This document shows, in pieces, positions 42,893-52,402 of a DNA stretch of 64,000 bases. This stretch comes from Hyphomonadaceae bacterium TMED5 (lineage in GTDB: Bacteria > Pseudomonadota > Alphaproteobacteria > Caulobacterales > Hyphomonadaceae): assembly GCA_002173095.1 (NCBI GenBank), contig NHBK01000009.1, positions 434,001 through 498,000 of the forward strand, in the 5' to 3' direction. The notes beneath the pieces were generated by a model, which saw nothing but the letters and a program-made list of their open reading frames with translations, was not told the origin of the DNA and did not search any database. The stretch's first letter is position 1, and each line of letters begins with the position of its first letter. The position numbers were made by a program, and so were the translations under genes.

Positions 42893-45800
42893 ATGGCAAC
42901 GCGCGGCCCATGGAGTGTTAAAGGCATTGATGCCAAAGCTCGTGAAGCTGCTCTTCAGGCGGCACGTAGCGAAGGCGTGACGCTGGGCGATTACCTCAAT
43001 CGATTGTTGCTTGAATCGGACCAGCCAGGTGAAAACATGCCGTCTGCTCCTGAACAACAAACGCCATCTCCGTCCGCAAATGATGACCGACGCGCTCGGG
43101 TGGATGGTCAGGCGCTGGACGATCTGACGCGCCGCATCGAAGCCGCTGAGGCGCGCTCGCGCCTTGCAATTACGGGCATTGATCAGTCTGTAGTGCAGCT
43201 TCTCAGCCGTCTTGAAAACGCTGAAAAATCTCAGGCGGCTATGGAAGGCCGGCTCGATTTTGCAGCCGATGAAATTCAGCAGGCGCAGGACATGCTCAAG
43301 CGCCGTATCGACCAGATTGAAGCAGAAGATACGTCTCATCAGAGCCTGCGTGCGCTTCGGTCTCTGGAGCATGCGCTGGAAGGTCTGTCGTCACGGGTTG
43401 AAAAGGCCCGTATCGATGCTGAAGCACATAAAGCGCGCTCAGAAGAAAAGTTCACAGACATTGACGGGCGACTTGGGGAAGTCAGCGAGACCGTCACCTC
43501 CACGGTTGATAGTCTGAAGAATGATGTTGCCTCTTCCATCGAAGAGGCAAGCGCGCGTGTAGAGCGCACTGTTTCTGAAGCAACGGCGAGAACCGAAGGG
43601 ACTGCGCGTCATCTTGCAGAGCGCATGACGCAGGTCGAACTGGACGTTGCTGATGTGAACCGCAATGTCGGTGATACGCTCACGCAGGTCTCTCAGAGCG
43701 TTGAGCGTTTCGGCAATAATATCGCCGCTAGCGAAGAGCGCAGCGTCAAGGCGTTCGATCTGGTCTCCCGTCTGGAAGAGCAGGCGCGACACAATACAGA
43801 AGAGATTGACGAAAAGCTCAGCACGATCACAGAGCGTCTCAATAATGCAGAGACCTCAACAGATGCCGCGCTGGCAGGGCTGGAAAGCTCTGTGGCTCAG
43901 CTTGATGATCGCTTTGGGCAGTTTGCCGAAGATTTCGAGAATGAAGGCCTCGCAGGTATTCGTGCGGAGCTGGAAGAGCGCCTGCGTGGTGTGAAAGACG
44001 AGATGGCGCAAACCGTTCAGGATACGCGCGCCGATCTCGCAACACAGATCGAGGCTGCGACCTCTGTTTCGACCGAAGCTTTCTCTGAAATGAATACGGC
44101 TGTCTCTGAGATCAGCAAACGTATGCGCCGCACCGAAATGCGTCAGACGCAGGCGGTAGAGGCTATCGGCGAAGAAGTTGCGAGTTTCGCAGATAAACTC
44201 GACAAACGCGTCATGGCTGTGGAACAGCGCAATCAATCAGATCTGGCTGGCCCGATCCGTGATCAGATCAGCCAGCTGGCACAAACCTTCCATCGCCGGA
44301 TCAGTGAGCTTGAAGGGCGCGAAAATGCGCCATCACTTGAGCCGCTGACGCAGAAAATGAACCAGCTGGCGGATGCGCTGAGCGCCCGTGTTGAATCCTC
44401 TGAAGAGCGCAGCGCTAAAGCGATCCGCGACTTCACCGAACACGTCACCACGCTGACGAAAAATCTGCAGGCCCGGCAGGATGAAAGCATTGGACGTATC
44501 TCTGAAGAGATTAAAGCGTCTGAGGGTCGCCAACGCGACAATATGGATGAAGCGCTTGGCCGTGTAACAGACCGAATTTCTGCGGTTGAGGAAGCTGCTT
44601 CGTCCTCTATCAGCCCGATCCAGCGCGCTATGGCCTCTCTGGCTGAGCGACTTCAGGCGGTTGAAGAGTTCTCCAGCCCGGACGGCATGGCGCCGAAGAG
44701 CCAGGAGACCTATTCATTCGACAGCTTTGAGGCCCGTCTTGATGCGGCGGATCGCAAAACGGACGCTCCGGCACCCGCGCCGAAACCTGCTGCCGCCGAG
44801 CCTGCGCCTGCTGCGACGAGTGAGGCGGCTGCGCTTGCCAGCCTGACCATTCCGGAACCGGAAGAGGCTCCAAAATCAAAAGCTGAGTCCAAGCCTGCGC
44901 CTGTTGCTGCTGAAAGCGAAGACGATTTCGATCTCCCGTTTGATGAAGATTGGGACAATCCAAATCTCACTGACGACAAGCTGGATACGAAAGACTTTGA
45001 CGCTGACGATGGTTTCCTGGAGCCGATGGACCATGATGATGGGTTCGCGGCAGACGTGCCGGGCAGCGGTTTCGACCTGGACGATGCCGAGTATGACGAA
45101 ACCCGTTCGGACGACAATGTCAGAACACTTCCGGGCGATGCGCCTGCGGGGGATTATCTGTCTCGCGCGCGGGCTGCGGCTTTGGCGGCGCAAGACAATG
45201 GCAAATCCCGCCGCAAAGAAAATACATCTGGCGGCAATGGTGGCAAATCCTCCAAGATTCCACTCGTCGCAGCTGCCTCTGTCATAGCGCTGACGGCCGT
45301 TGGAACGGCTGGCTATATGATGATGCGCGGCAAGCAGGATACGGGTCTGAGCTATCTGGATGGCGCGAATGCGAGCGGGTCTGTTGATGGCTCTACGCCA
45401 CTCGTTCCATCTGAAGCTGGCGCAGACATGCTCAATGGCGAAATGTCTTCTGCTTTGCCAGAGGATGAGCTTGATGCCGGCATGATTGACGCGCCAAGTG
45501 CTGCTGAAATCGAAGCTGTCGAAGAGGCCCCTGTGCCTGCTGCGACGCGCCCGGCTCCATCGCCAACGCCAAGCGCTTCTGCACCTGCGCCTGCACCGGC
45601 ATCGACGCAGCGCGAAACCCAGCCGGCATCCAGTCAGCCTTCTATGGAAGAGGCGCGCCTTGAAACACCTGCGCCGAATACGGCTGAGGCGACCACGCGC
45701 GATCTCAATCGAAGCCAACTGGCTGATGCGTCACCAGCTATAAATGCGGGTTTGCCGCGTACACCGGTTAATGCGCAGACTTTAACGCCAAGCCCGGTTT

Positions 45801-46603
45801 CGCAATTCCAGGAAGGCATGCGCTTCATTGATGCTGGCCAGATCCGCGAAGGTGTTGTGCTTGTCCGCGCTGCTGCCGATTCAGGCCTCGCAATTGCGGA
45901 ATATCGCATGTCCAAGCTCTATGAGCGCGGGCAGGGCGTGCCACGTGATCTTGCGCAGTCCCGCGAATGGGTATCTCGCGCAGCTGAAGGCGGCAATGTG
46001 AACGCCATGCATGACCTCGCTGTGTTCTTTGCTGAAGGTGAGGGCGGGCCACAAAGCTATGCCGGTGCAGCCCAATGGTTCCGCGCCGCCGCTGAATACG
46101 GTCTTCTGGACAGCCAGTTCAATCTGGGTGTGCTCTATGAGCAGGGTCTGGGCGTCACGGCCAGCCCAGAAGATGCGCTGTATTGGTATGCTGTAGCCGA
46201 GCGCATGGGTGATTCCGGTGCCTCTGCCAATGTTTCCCAGCTCGCTGCAAGCTTGTCGCCAACGGTCGCGCAAAGCGTGCTTGATCGCGCCGCTGCGTTC
46301 ACGCCATCTCCGCGTGATGAGCTGGCCAATGGCATCTTCCCGGAACCTGCGCAGGCTGCGGTTGCGACCTCAAGCGCGCAAATCGGCGAGCTGTCTCTCA
46401 ATACTATGGTTCGCGATGCCCAAACCATGCTGAACGAGCTTGGCTATAATGCGGGCTTCCCGGATGGCCGGTTTGGCAATCAGACCCGCAGCGCGATTAT
46501 CGCCTTCCAGTCTGCAAATGGCTATCCGCAATCCGGTCAGGTCACGCCAACTCTGCTTCGCCAGATCGAGGCGGCAGCTGATGAAGCTGAAGGTATTTTC
46601 TAA
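42893..46603 (+). CDS. podJ: polar organelle development protein PodJ
   Basis: 1236 residues from ATG 42893 (TGAGG seven bases upstream). The N-terminus GPWSVKGIDAKAREAALQAARSEGVTLGDYLN-like motif (first 35 residues) is the PodJ hallmark. A long coiled coil fills about 50-590, followed by an acidic, Pro/Ala-rich linker, a single membrane segment near 788-810, a periplasmic Pro/Ala stretch, three Sel1-like repeats (about 975-1110) and a peptidoglycan-binding domain at the end (VRDAQTMLNELGYNAGFPDG). In Caulobacter PodJ scaffolds the new pole for pili and holdfast. This protein is longer than the 974-residue Caulobacter version, mainly in the coiled coil and linker. Confidence 0.88.
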   Translation: MATRGPWSVKGIDAKAREAALQAARSEGVTLGDYLNRLLLESDQPGENMPSAPEQQTPSPSANDDRRARVDGQALDDLTRRIEAAEARSRLAITGIDQSVVQLLSRLENAEKSQAAMEGRLDFAADEIQQAQDMLKRRIDQIEAEDTSHQSLRALRSLEHALEGLSSRVEKARIDAEAHKARSEEKFTDIDGRLGEVSETVTSTVDSLKNDVASSIEEASARVERTVSEATARTEGTARHLAERMTQVELDVADVNRNVGDTLTQVSQSVERFGNNIAASEERSVKAFDLVSRLEEQARHNTEEIDEKLSTITERLNNAETSTDAALAGLESSVAQLDDRFGQFAEDFENEGLAGIRAELEERLRGVKDEMAQTVQDTRADLATQIEAATSVSTEAFSEMNTAVSEISKRMRRTEMRQTQAVEAIGEEVASFADKLDKRVMAVEQRNQSDLAGPIRDQISQLAQTFHRRISELEGRENAPSLEPLTQKMNQLADALSARVESSEERSAKAIRDFTEHVTTLTKNLQARQDESIGRISEEIKASEGRQRDNMDEALGRVTDRISAVEEAASSSISPIQRAMASLAERLQAVEEFSSPDGMAPKSQETYSFDSFEARLDAADRKTDAPAPAPKPAAAEPAPAATSEAAALASLTIPEPEEAPKSKAESKPAPVAAESEDDFDLPFDEDWDNPNLTDDKLDTKDFDADDGFLEPMDHDDGFAADVPGSGFDLDDAEYDETRSDDNVRTLPGDAPAGDYLSRARAAALAAQDNGKSRRKENTSGGNGGKSSKIPLVAAASVIALTAVGTAGYMMMRGKQDTGLSYLDGANASGSVDGSTPLVPSEAGADMLNGEMSSALPEDELDAGMIDAPSAAEIEAVEEAPVPAATRPAPSPTPSASAPAPAPASTQRETQPASSQPSMEEARLETPAPNTAEATTRDLNRSQLADASPAINAGLPRTPVNAQTLTPSPVSQFQEGMRFIDAGQIREGVVLVRAAADSGLAIAEYRMSKLYERGQGVPRDLAQSREWVSRAAEGGNVNAMHDLAVFFAEGEGGPQSYAGAAQWFRAAAEYGLLDSQFNLGVLYEQGLGVTASPEDALYWYAVAERMGDSGASANVSQLAASLSPTVAQSVLDRAAAFTPSPRDELANGIFPEPAQAAVATSSAQIGELSLNTMVRDAQTMLNELGYNAGFPDGRFGNQTRSAIIAFQSANGYPQSGQVTPTLLRQIEAAADEAEGIF

Positions 46604-47292
46604 AGCCGCCAGCGGGCTTTTTGAAGCCTGTCTCCAACAAGTCTCGATGTCGGAATGGCATAGACGCGGTCTGTGCCTGTCATGAAGACTTTCATCCCCG
46701 TCGGAAAGAGTGGCTGATACACCGGCTCCAGCACATTCAGCCCGCCTGTGAAGGCGCCCATACTCGGTAGGATGAGGCTATTGCCATTGGTGATGAAACA
46801 CCGGCGACGTACCATTTTATTGCCGCGGCCCATCAGGCGCGCGCAGGGGTGCAAATGCCCTGAAATCTCGCCTGTTTCGCCGGTTGGCTCATGACGGAAG
46901 ATCAGTCGCCCAAGGCGAAATTCCTTACTCGGCGTGCCGCCCAGACCTTCAGGCGGGTCAGGGTCGTGATTACCCTCCACCCAAATCCAGTCCAGCTGAT
47001 GTGTCAGCGCGCAGATTGCCTCCCAGTCTTCAGCAGGAAGTCGCTCATGGGCGCGTGGGTCGTGAAAACTGTCGCCCAGTGAGATGACGCGTTCTGGCTT
47101 CAGCTCGCCAATCAACCGGCGGATCAGGGCGAGCGTGGTGCGCGTATCATACGGGGGCAAATGCTGTCCTGCGCGCGCAAATGAGGAGCCCTTCTCAAGG
47201 TGAAGGTCTGAGACGATGAGTGTCTTCTGCGCAGCCCACCACAAAGCGCCCTCTGCGAGGGGCTTTAAGTCATGTCCGCACAGCCTGATCAT
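46600..47292 (-). CDS. pdeM: ligase-associated phosphoesterase PdeM
   Basis: About 230 residues of the calcineurin-like fold: metal motifs DLHLEKG, GDSFHDP, EGNHDP and a late GHLHPCARL-type histidine motif. Member of the Lhr-Lig-Exo-PdeM DNA repair set. ATG 47292 (MIRLCGHDL) is preferred: the longer frame from 47433 runs through a strong terminator hairpin at 47387-47412. ATG 47334 is also possible. Its stop overlaps the end of podJ on the other strand. Confidence 0.9.
   Translation of the reverse strand: MIRLCGHDLKPLAEGALWWAAQKTLIVSDLHLEKGSSFARAGQHLPPYDTRTTLALIRRLIGELKPERVISLGDSFHDPRAHERLPAEDWEAICALTHQLDWIWVEGNHDPDPPEGLGGTPSKEFRLGRLIFRHEPTGETGEISGHLHPCARLMGRGNKMVRRRCFITNGNSLILPSMGAFTGGLNVLEPVYQPLFPTGMKVFMTGTDRVYAIPTSRLVGDRLQKARWRL
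46602..46622 (+). terminator. weak terminator at the end of podJ
   Basis: AAAGCC and GGCTTT arms with a 7-base loop, then further T. It lies inside the last codons of the convergent pdeM gene. Confidence 0.4.
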
Positions 47293-47605
47293 GGGGTGTG
47301 CGTCCTCATCGCTGGTTTGAAGGCGCGGTTGCATCTCTAAGAGGTGACCGGTTTCGATCGCACGGTCAAGAAAGCGGCGCAGAACGAAAACGGGGCCGGT
47401 AAACCGGCCCCGTGCTTCGACGGTCGGGATCACATTTCCCGCCCATGCGCACGCTACGGAAGGGGGTAGAGGCGCTACGAGGAGAGTTGCTCGAAAACTA
47501 CCTCTGGGCCGGAATTCCGCCGAAGCAATGGGTGTGTGAATGTGATTAGTCTGATCACTGCAATCAGCGCCAATTCAAAATACCGATAGCTGGTATGGAG
47601 AAATT
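47293..47605 (-). other. gap between pdeM and the LysR gene, with a strong minus-strand terminator
   Basis: CGGGGCCGG and CCGGCCCCG (47391-47412) pair perfectly around TAAA; on the minus strand TTTTCG follows. This would end the LysR transcript about 195 bases after its stop, leaving a long 3' untranslated part with no gene that I can recognise. A small RNA from this stretch is possible but not shown. Confidence 0.7.
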
Positions 47606-48538
47606 TTATGTCCCTGACGGGCGCGATTCAGGTCGGGATAAAATGAGCTGCGCAGTCAGCGATAACTCGTCTGCCAGAACCTGATAGGACTCGGCTAATG
47701 GTGAGGCCTGTCGCCAGCAGATAGCAATCTCGCGGACAGCTGAAGGGTGGTCCAGGCGCCGGACAATAAAGTCGGGGTCGCGGCGTGCCTCGGAAAAGGC
47801 ATAAAGGCTTGGCAGGAGCGCGATGCCCGCACCCATAACGGCCATTTGCCGGGCTGCATCGAGACTCGTGCCTTCATATTCAGAACTGATATAGGCGCCC
47901 GCCTCATTGGCAATAGCACGTACAATATCGCTCAGCTTGTGGCCCTGACCGAGGCTGAGGAGAGGCCGGTCGCGGATCTCGCTCAGGCTGACGGGTGCAT
48001 CTGACTGGCTGAGCGGGTCATCTGGCGCAGAGCAAATCCATAGCTCTTCGCGGAAAAGCGGGATGGAAACCACGTCTCTGTGTTCTCGTGCTGTAGAGAT
48101 AATTGTGTCGAGGCGGCCGGTCTGAAGGCCTTCTTCCAGATCGCTGGTGCGTTCCTCCCGGACGACGAGCCGAAGGTCCGGATAATTCTGGTGAAGCTGG
48201 CGCGCGGCAATGGGCAGAAGATAAGGTCCGATAGATGGAAGAACACCCAGATGGACGCGCCCGGATAATTCGCTGCCACTTTGTCGGGCAAGCGTTTTCA
48301 GCTCTTCAACTTCCCGAAGAATGACCCGCGCTCGCGGCACTAATTCCTGACCGACAGGCGTGAGGAGTGCGCCATGACGGCCCCTTTCGAACAGGGTAAT
48401 GCCAAGGCTGGCTTCCATTTCCACGATCTGAGCCGAGAGCGCAGACTGGCTCACATTGAGCTGTCTGGCTGCTTCGCCGAACCGTTTGGTTTCAGCGATG
48501 GCGAGAAAGTATTGCAGCTGTCGGAGTGTGGGTCTCAT
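47606..48538 (-). CDS. LysR family regulator, OxyR-like but lacking the redox cysteines
   Basis: 310 residues. HTH at 1-60 (QLQYFLAIAETKRFGEAARQLNVSQSALSAQI) and a substrate-binding domain that aligns along its length with OxyR (LLSLGQGHKLSD, TSLDAARQMAVMGAGIALLP). The two peroxide-sensing Cys of OxyR are replaced (GHCL to GHKL; the second by Ala), so it should not sense peroxide in the OxyR manner. It is divergent from nhaA, the position of NhaR in enterobacteria, so it may regulate the antiporter. Confidence 0.88.
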   Translation of the reverse strand: MRPTLRQLQYFLAIAETKRFGEAARQLNVSQSALSAQIVEMEASLGITLFERGRHGALLTPVGQELVPRARVILREVEELKTLARQSGSELSGRVHLGVLPSIGPYLLPIAARQLHQNYPDLRLVVREERTSDLEEGLQTGRLDTIISTAREHRDVVSIPLFREELWICSAPDDPLSQSDAPVSLSEIRDRPLLSLGQGHKLSDIVRAIANEAGAYISSEYEGTSLDAARQMAVMGAGIALLPSLYAFSEARRDPDFIVRRLDHPSAVREIAICWRQASPLAESYQVLADELSLTAQLILSRPESRPSGT

Positions 48539-48806
48539 TGATCGGTTTTTCTGATTAAAATCTCAGTTTCTTTCTATTTGAATTATATAAGTCTGTGACC
48601 CAAATTCACAATACACCCACCGTGTCTCCGGGGTCCCAGTTACTTCCTCCCGACCGAACCCCCGGAGACCATCTTGCGCATCCCTATTCGGGTGCAGGGT
48701 TGAGCACGGCGCCAATGCTCTGAATTTAAACGGAATACCTCGCGTCCCCTCGGGCGCGTGACAGTCGAACTGCGCGATTTTCTGAGCAAGGAGTATTGGA
48801 CGAACC
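48539..48806 (+). ncRNA. structured leader of nhaA, riboswitch-like
   Basis: 268 bp between LysR and nhaA. On the nhaA sense strand there are four hairpins in a row: GTCTCCGGGG with CCCCGGAGAC (perfect 10-bp stem, 48624-48669, 26-base loop), a bulged GCATCCC/GGGTGC hairpin (about 48677), GAGCA/TGCTC (about 48694-48712) and CGCGTCCC/GGGCGCG near 48740. The last is followed by AAGGAG at 48788 before ATG 48807. Conserved RNA motifs named nhaA-I and nhaA-II occur upstream of nhaA, nhaA-II in Caulobacterales, and nhaA-I binds lithium. I cannot confirm membership without a covariance model. Confidence 0.5.
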
Positions 48807-50027
48807 ATGAATGCGGTCATTCACAAGACACGACAATTTTTCAATTGGGAGCCCAGCGCCGGCCTGTTGCTGATCGCGGCTGCGCTTCTGGCTATTCTGG
48901 CAAACAATACCGCCGGAAGTTCCGGCTATATGGCCTTCCTGCAGACGCCGGTCGTCCTGCAGATCGGCGCACTGGAGCTGAATAAGCCGCTCGTGCTCTG
49001 GATCAATGATGGTCTGATGGCGATCTTCTTCTTCGTGATTGGTCTGGAGATCAAACGCGAAGTGCTTCAGGGCCAGCTCTCATCCTTTGATCGCGTGGTA
49101 CTGCCGCTGATCGCCGCAATTGGTGGCATGGTTGGCCCGTCGCTCATCTTCTATTTCATCAATGCAGGGTCGCCTGAGAATATTGATGGCTGGGCGATTC
49201 CCGCTGCGACCGATATTGCTTTTGCGCTCGGCATTCTGGCGCTTATGGGCAGCCGAATTCCGACCGCATTGAAGGTTCTTCTTCTGGCCATCGCGATCAT
49301 TGATGACCTTGGCGCGATCATGATTATCGCACTTTTCTATACAGAAGACCTGTCCGTCATGGCGCTTGGCTTTGCAGGTGCTGCGCTGGCGGGATTGTTC
49401 CTGCTTAACCGGTTCGGCGTGAAGAAAATTGCGCCGTATGTACTGCTTGGCCTCATTATGTGGGTGTGCGTGCTGAAATCCGGCGTACACGCGACATTGG
49501 CTGGTGTGATCACCGCGCTCTTCATCCCGATTGAGGGCCGCAAGGAAGACCATCATTCGCCGCTCCTGCGCCTTGAGCATGGTCTGCACCCATGGGTGAG
49601 CTTTCTCATCGTGCCGCTCTTTGCGTTTGCGAATGCGGGTGTGTCGCTGGCTGGTCTCTCGCTTGAAGACTTCCTGTCTCCGCTCGCACTTGGTGTGGCT
49701 GCAGGCCTCTTCTTCGGTAAGCAGATCGGTGTCTTCTTCTGCAGCTTCCTTGCTGTGAAGTTGCGCATGGCGCGCCTTCCGGAAGGCATCACCTGGCCGC
49801 AGCTTTATGGCCTGTCGCTGCTCACCGGCATTGGTTTCACTATGTCACTGTTTATTGGCACGCTCGCCTTCTCATCTCTTGAGATGATGAATGATGTGAG
49901 ACTGGGCGTGCTCTCTGGTTCAACGCTGTCTGCACTGTTTGGCGTTGGTGTGCTGATGCTTTCAACCCGGGCGCCGCTGGCAGAACCCAGACTTCCAGCC
50001 CGTATGGGCACTGCCAGCACGTCATAG
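48807..50027 (+). CDS. nhaA: Na+/H+ antiporter NhaA
   Basis: Inner-membrane sodium(lithium)/proton exchanger for pH and salt homeostasis. 406 residues, about 12 membrane segments. The ion-binding pair of Asp is in AIAIIDDLGAIMII (near 165), with ATDIAFALGILAL and GIGFTMSLFIGTLAF typical of the family. AAGGAG lies 13 bases before ATG, a rather long gap. A perfect terminator follows 27 bp after the stop. Confidence 0.96.
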   Translation: MNAVIHKTRQFFNWEPSAGLLLIAAALLAILANNTAGSSGYMAFLQTPVVLQIGALELNKPLVLWINDGLMAIFFFVIGLEIKREVLQGQLSSFDRVVLPLIAAIGGMVGPSLIFYFINAGSPENIDGWAIPAATDIAFALGILALMGSRIPTALKVLLLAIAIIDDLGAIMIIALFYTEDLSVMALGFAGAALAGLFLLNRFGVKKIAPYVLLGLIMWVCVLKSGVHATLAGVITALFIPIEGRKEDHHSPLLRLEHGLHPWVSFLIVPLFAFANAGVSLAGLSLEDFLSPLALGVAAGLFFGKQIGVFFCSFLAVKLRMARLPEGITWPQLYGLSLLTGIGFTMSLFIGTLAFSSLEMMNDVRLGVLSGSTLSALFGVGVLMLSTRAPLAEPRLPARMGTASTS

Positions 50028-50054
50028 CGTTCCCTCGTAACGTTATGACAGACT

Positions 50055-50082
50055 GGGGCGCCTTCGGGCGCCCCATTTTTTG
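50055..50082 (+). terminator. terminator after nhaA
   Basis: GGGGCGCC, TTCG tetraloop, GGCGCCCC, then ATTTTTTG. Confidence 0.95.
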
Positions 50083-50096
50083 TGTGGAAGGCGGGC

Positions 50097-50888
50097 TTAG
50101 CGACCTTTGAAGTTCGGTGCGCGCTTTTCAACGAAGGCACGCGCGCCTTCTTTATGGTCTTCAGACTCGCCGGTATAAATCTGCGTGAAGGCCTCGCGTT
50201 CCAGCATGGTCTGATAGTTCTCAGTCGATGCCAGGCGGACATTCTCTTTCATATAACGATAGGCGAGCTGTGCGCCGGATGCGATGCGGGTGGAGAGCTC
50301 TTCCACTGCGGCGTCAAATTCTTCAGCCAGTGCGATCTTGTTCACGAGCCCAAGGCGCAGGGCTTCATCGGCTGGCAGAATTTCTGACAGAAAGAGAAGT
50401 TCTTTGGCTTTGGCTTCGCCCAGTGCACGCACCAGCGGCCATGTAATGCCGAAATCGCCTGCAAAACCGACCTTTGCAAAGGCCGTCGTAAAGCGGGCTT
50501 TTGAAGATGCGATACGCAGGTCACAAGACAGCGCAATTGAGAAGCCAGCACCGGCCGCCACGCCGTTCACGGCGGCAATCGTAACCTTTGGCATGGAGTT
50601 CAGCAGGCCGGACATGCGGTGAATGCCCAGCTGGCGGTTTACTTTCTGCTCTGTGGTCTGGTCAGCGCCGCGACCTGCATTCATGGCTTTCACATCGCCG
50701 CCCGCACAGAAGGCGCGATCACCCGTGCCTGTGACGACCACGCAGCGGACTTCATCATCCTGCGCCAGCTCTTCCAGCAGTGGAATGCCGATTTCAAACG
50801 TCTCCTGAGACAGGGCATTCATCGCTTCCGGGCGATTGAATGTGATGGTGGCGATACCGTTCTTTTTCTCGAATAGCAGATCTGACAT
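50097..50888 (-). CDS. enoyl-CoA hydratase/isomerase family protein
   Basis: 263 residues of the crotonase fold: GDRAFCAGGDVKAM (oxyanion hole, near 63), AAVNGVAAGAGFSIALSCDL and AKVGFAGDFGITWPLVRALG. The Glu pair of true hydratases is not obvious: the second helix reads FAGDFG, so it may be an isomerase or another crotonase. Alone, convergent with nhaA. Confidence 0.9.
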   Translation of the reverse strand: MSDLLFEKKNGIATITFNRPEAMNALSQETFEIGIPLLEELAQDDEVRCVVVTGTGDRAFCAGGDVKAMNAGRGADQTTEQKVNRQLGIHRMSGLLNSMPKVTIAAVNGVAAGAGFSIALSCDLRIASSKARFTTAFAKVGFAGDFGITWPLVRALGEAKAKELLFLSEILPADEALRLGLVNKIALAEEFDAAVEELSTRIASGAQLAYRYMKENVRLASTENYQTMLEREAFTQIYTGESEDHKEGARAFVEKRAPNFKGR

Positions 50889-51040
50889 TTGGCGTTTCTC
50901 CCTTTTTGCAAAGAGAGATCGCCTGTCAGGCGCGAAAGGTCAATTTCACTCAAGGGCAATTCTACGGTGTTTCAGAAAAGGTTGAACTTAATTGGCGCTG
51001 ACCCGTTGGTTCCCCGATGTATCAAACCGGGAGTAAATCG

Positions 51041-52402
51041 TTGATCCTCAAACAGTTTAAGACGCCGGGCCTTCCGCATTTTTCCTATCTGATCGGTGCG
51101 GGCAAAGAGGCCGCTGTGATCGATCCGCAGATTGATCTCGAACAGTATTTGCAGCTCGCTCAGGATGAGGGGCTCGTCATTCGGCATATTTTCGAGACCC
51201 ATCGAAACGAGGATTTTGTCACCGGCGCGAAAAAGCTTTCCGATGTTACGGGCGCAAAAGTCTGGCACGGGCCGAACCCGGACGGGCCAATTGAGTATGC
51301 AGAGACCGCTGATGAGGGCACTGAGGTCGACATCGGCTCCCTCAAGCTGAAAGTGCTGAAGACGCCAGGTCATACAGACGACTCCATCTCCATCGCAATT
51401 TTCGACACTGAATATTCAGAAGGTGCGGTGGGCGTCTTCACGGGCGATGCCCTGTTTATTGGCGATGTTGGTCGCACAGACTTCTATGAGGGGCAGGAAA
51501 AAGAGAAAGCGGGGCTGCTCTATGATAGCCTTCAGAAGCTTATGGGCCTTGGTGATCAGGCTATCCTCTATCCGGCGCACGGTGCCGGGTCTGTGTGCGG
51601 CTCAGGCATGGCGGCGCGCGAGTTTTCGACTATTGGCCATGAACGCGCAAACAATCCGCGCCTTCAGCTTTCGCGAGACGAATTCGTGAAGGCCAAAGCC
51701 AGCGAGCACCATTATCAGCCTCCATACTTCCGGCTGATGGAAGAGCTTAACCTGCATGGTGGGCATGAGTGTGATGCGCCGGCCAGCATTCCGGTTTTGG
51801 GGCTGGCGCAGCTTTGCGAGACCAAGCCCGATGTGGTTCTGGATGTACGTGACCCGACCAGTCATCTGGGAGGACATATTTCAGGAAGCGTCTGTTTGCC
51901 GATTGGAATGATCGCTGCGTTTGGCGGCTGGTTTCTGAACGAGAAAACCAAGATCGGCCTCGTCGCTGAAAGCGCCGATCAGGCGCGGGATGCGGTGCGC
52001 CATCTCTGCCGGATTGGCTTTACCAATATTGTTGGCGCGGTGACGGGTGTGCTGGGCATGGCGTCGGGCGGTGCTGATACCGATTTTATTGCGACAGTGG
52101 ACACTGGCTCTGTCGCGAGCCGGGTGAGACAGTCGTCGGATAATTGGGTGCTTCTGGATGTACGCTCGATAGACGAGTTTGAGTCAGGCCATATTCAAGG
52201 CGCGCTGCATGCCTATGTTGGTGAAATTCTGAAAGACCCGGAGCGGTTCGTGACCCCGGAAGGGGTGACCGTGATGTGCGGGTCGGGTGCGCGTGCCAGC
52301 CTTGCGGCTTCGGCGCTTAAGGCGGCGGGGCAAAAAGGGCTGGATGTCTATGTCGGCTCGATTGGCGCCTGGCGGTCTGCTGGCAAGCCGGTGGTGTGTT
52401 AA
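51041..52402 (+). CDS. MBL-fold hydrolase fused to two rhodanese domains
   Basis: About 453 residues. The MBL part (1-245) resembles ETHE1 persulfide dioxygenases, but the first metal motif reads THRNEDF instead of HxHxDH; the later ligands TPGHTDD, GDALFIGDVGR and YPAHGAG are kept. Two rhodanese domains follow (about 265-350 and 365-450); only the second has a Cys in its loop (MCGSGARAS). Likely sulfane-sulfur metabolism. TTG 51041 has GGGAG seven bases upstream and matches the usual family start; ATG 51017 lacks a ribosome site. Its stop overlaps the convergent lhr stop. Confidence 0.88.
   Translation: MILKQFKTPGLPHFSYLIGAGKEAAVIDPQIDLEQYLQLAQDEGLVIRHIFETHRNEDFVTGAKKLSDVTGAKVWHGPNPDGPIEYAETADEGTEVDIGSLKLKVLKTPGHTDDSISIAIFDTEYSEGAVGVFTGDALFIGDVGRTDFYEGQEKEKAGLLYDSLQKLMGLGDQAILYPAHGAGSVCGSGMAAREFSTIGHERANNPRLQLSRDEFVKAKASEHHYQPPYFRLMEELNLHGGHECDAPASIPVLGLAQLCETKPDVVLDVRDPTSHLGGHISGSVCLPIGMIAAFGGWFLNEKTKIGLVAESADQARDAVRHLCRIGFTNIVGAVTGVLGMASGGADTDFIATVDTGSVASRVRQSSDNWVLLDVRSIDEFESGHIQGALHAYVGEILKDPERFVTPEGVTVMCGSGARASLAASALKAAGQKGLDVYVGSIGAWRSAGKPVVC

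Noticed and set aside
47293-47433. N-terminal extension of PdeM
   Set aside because: It translates through a strong terminator hairpin, and family homology starts at about MIRLCGHDL.
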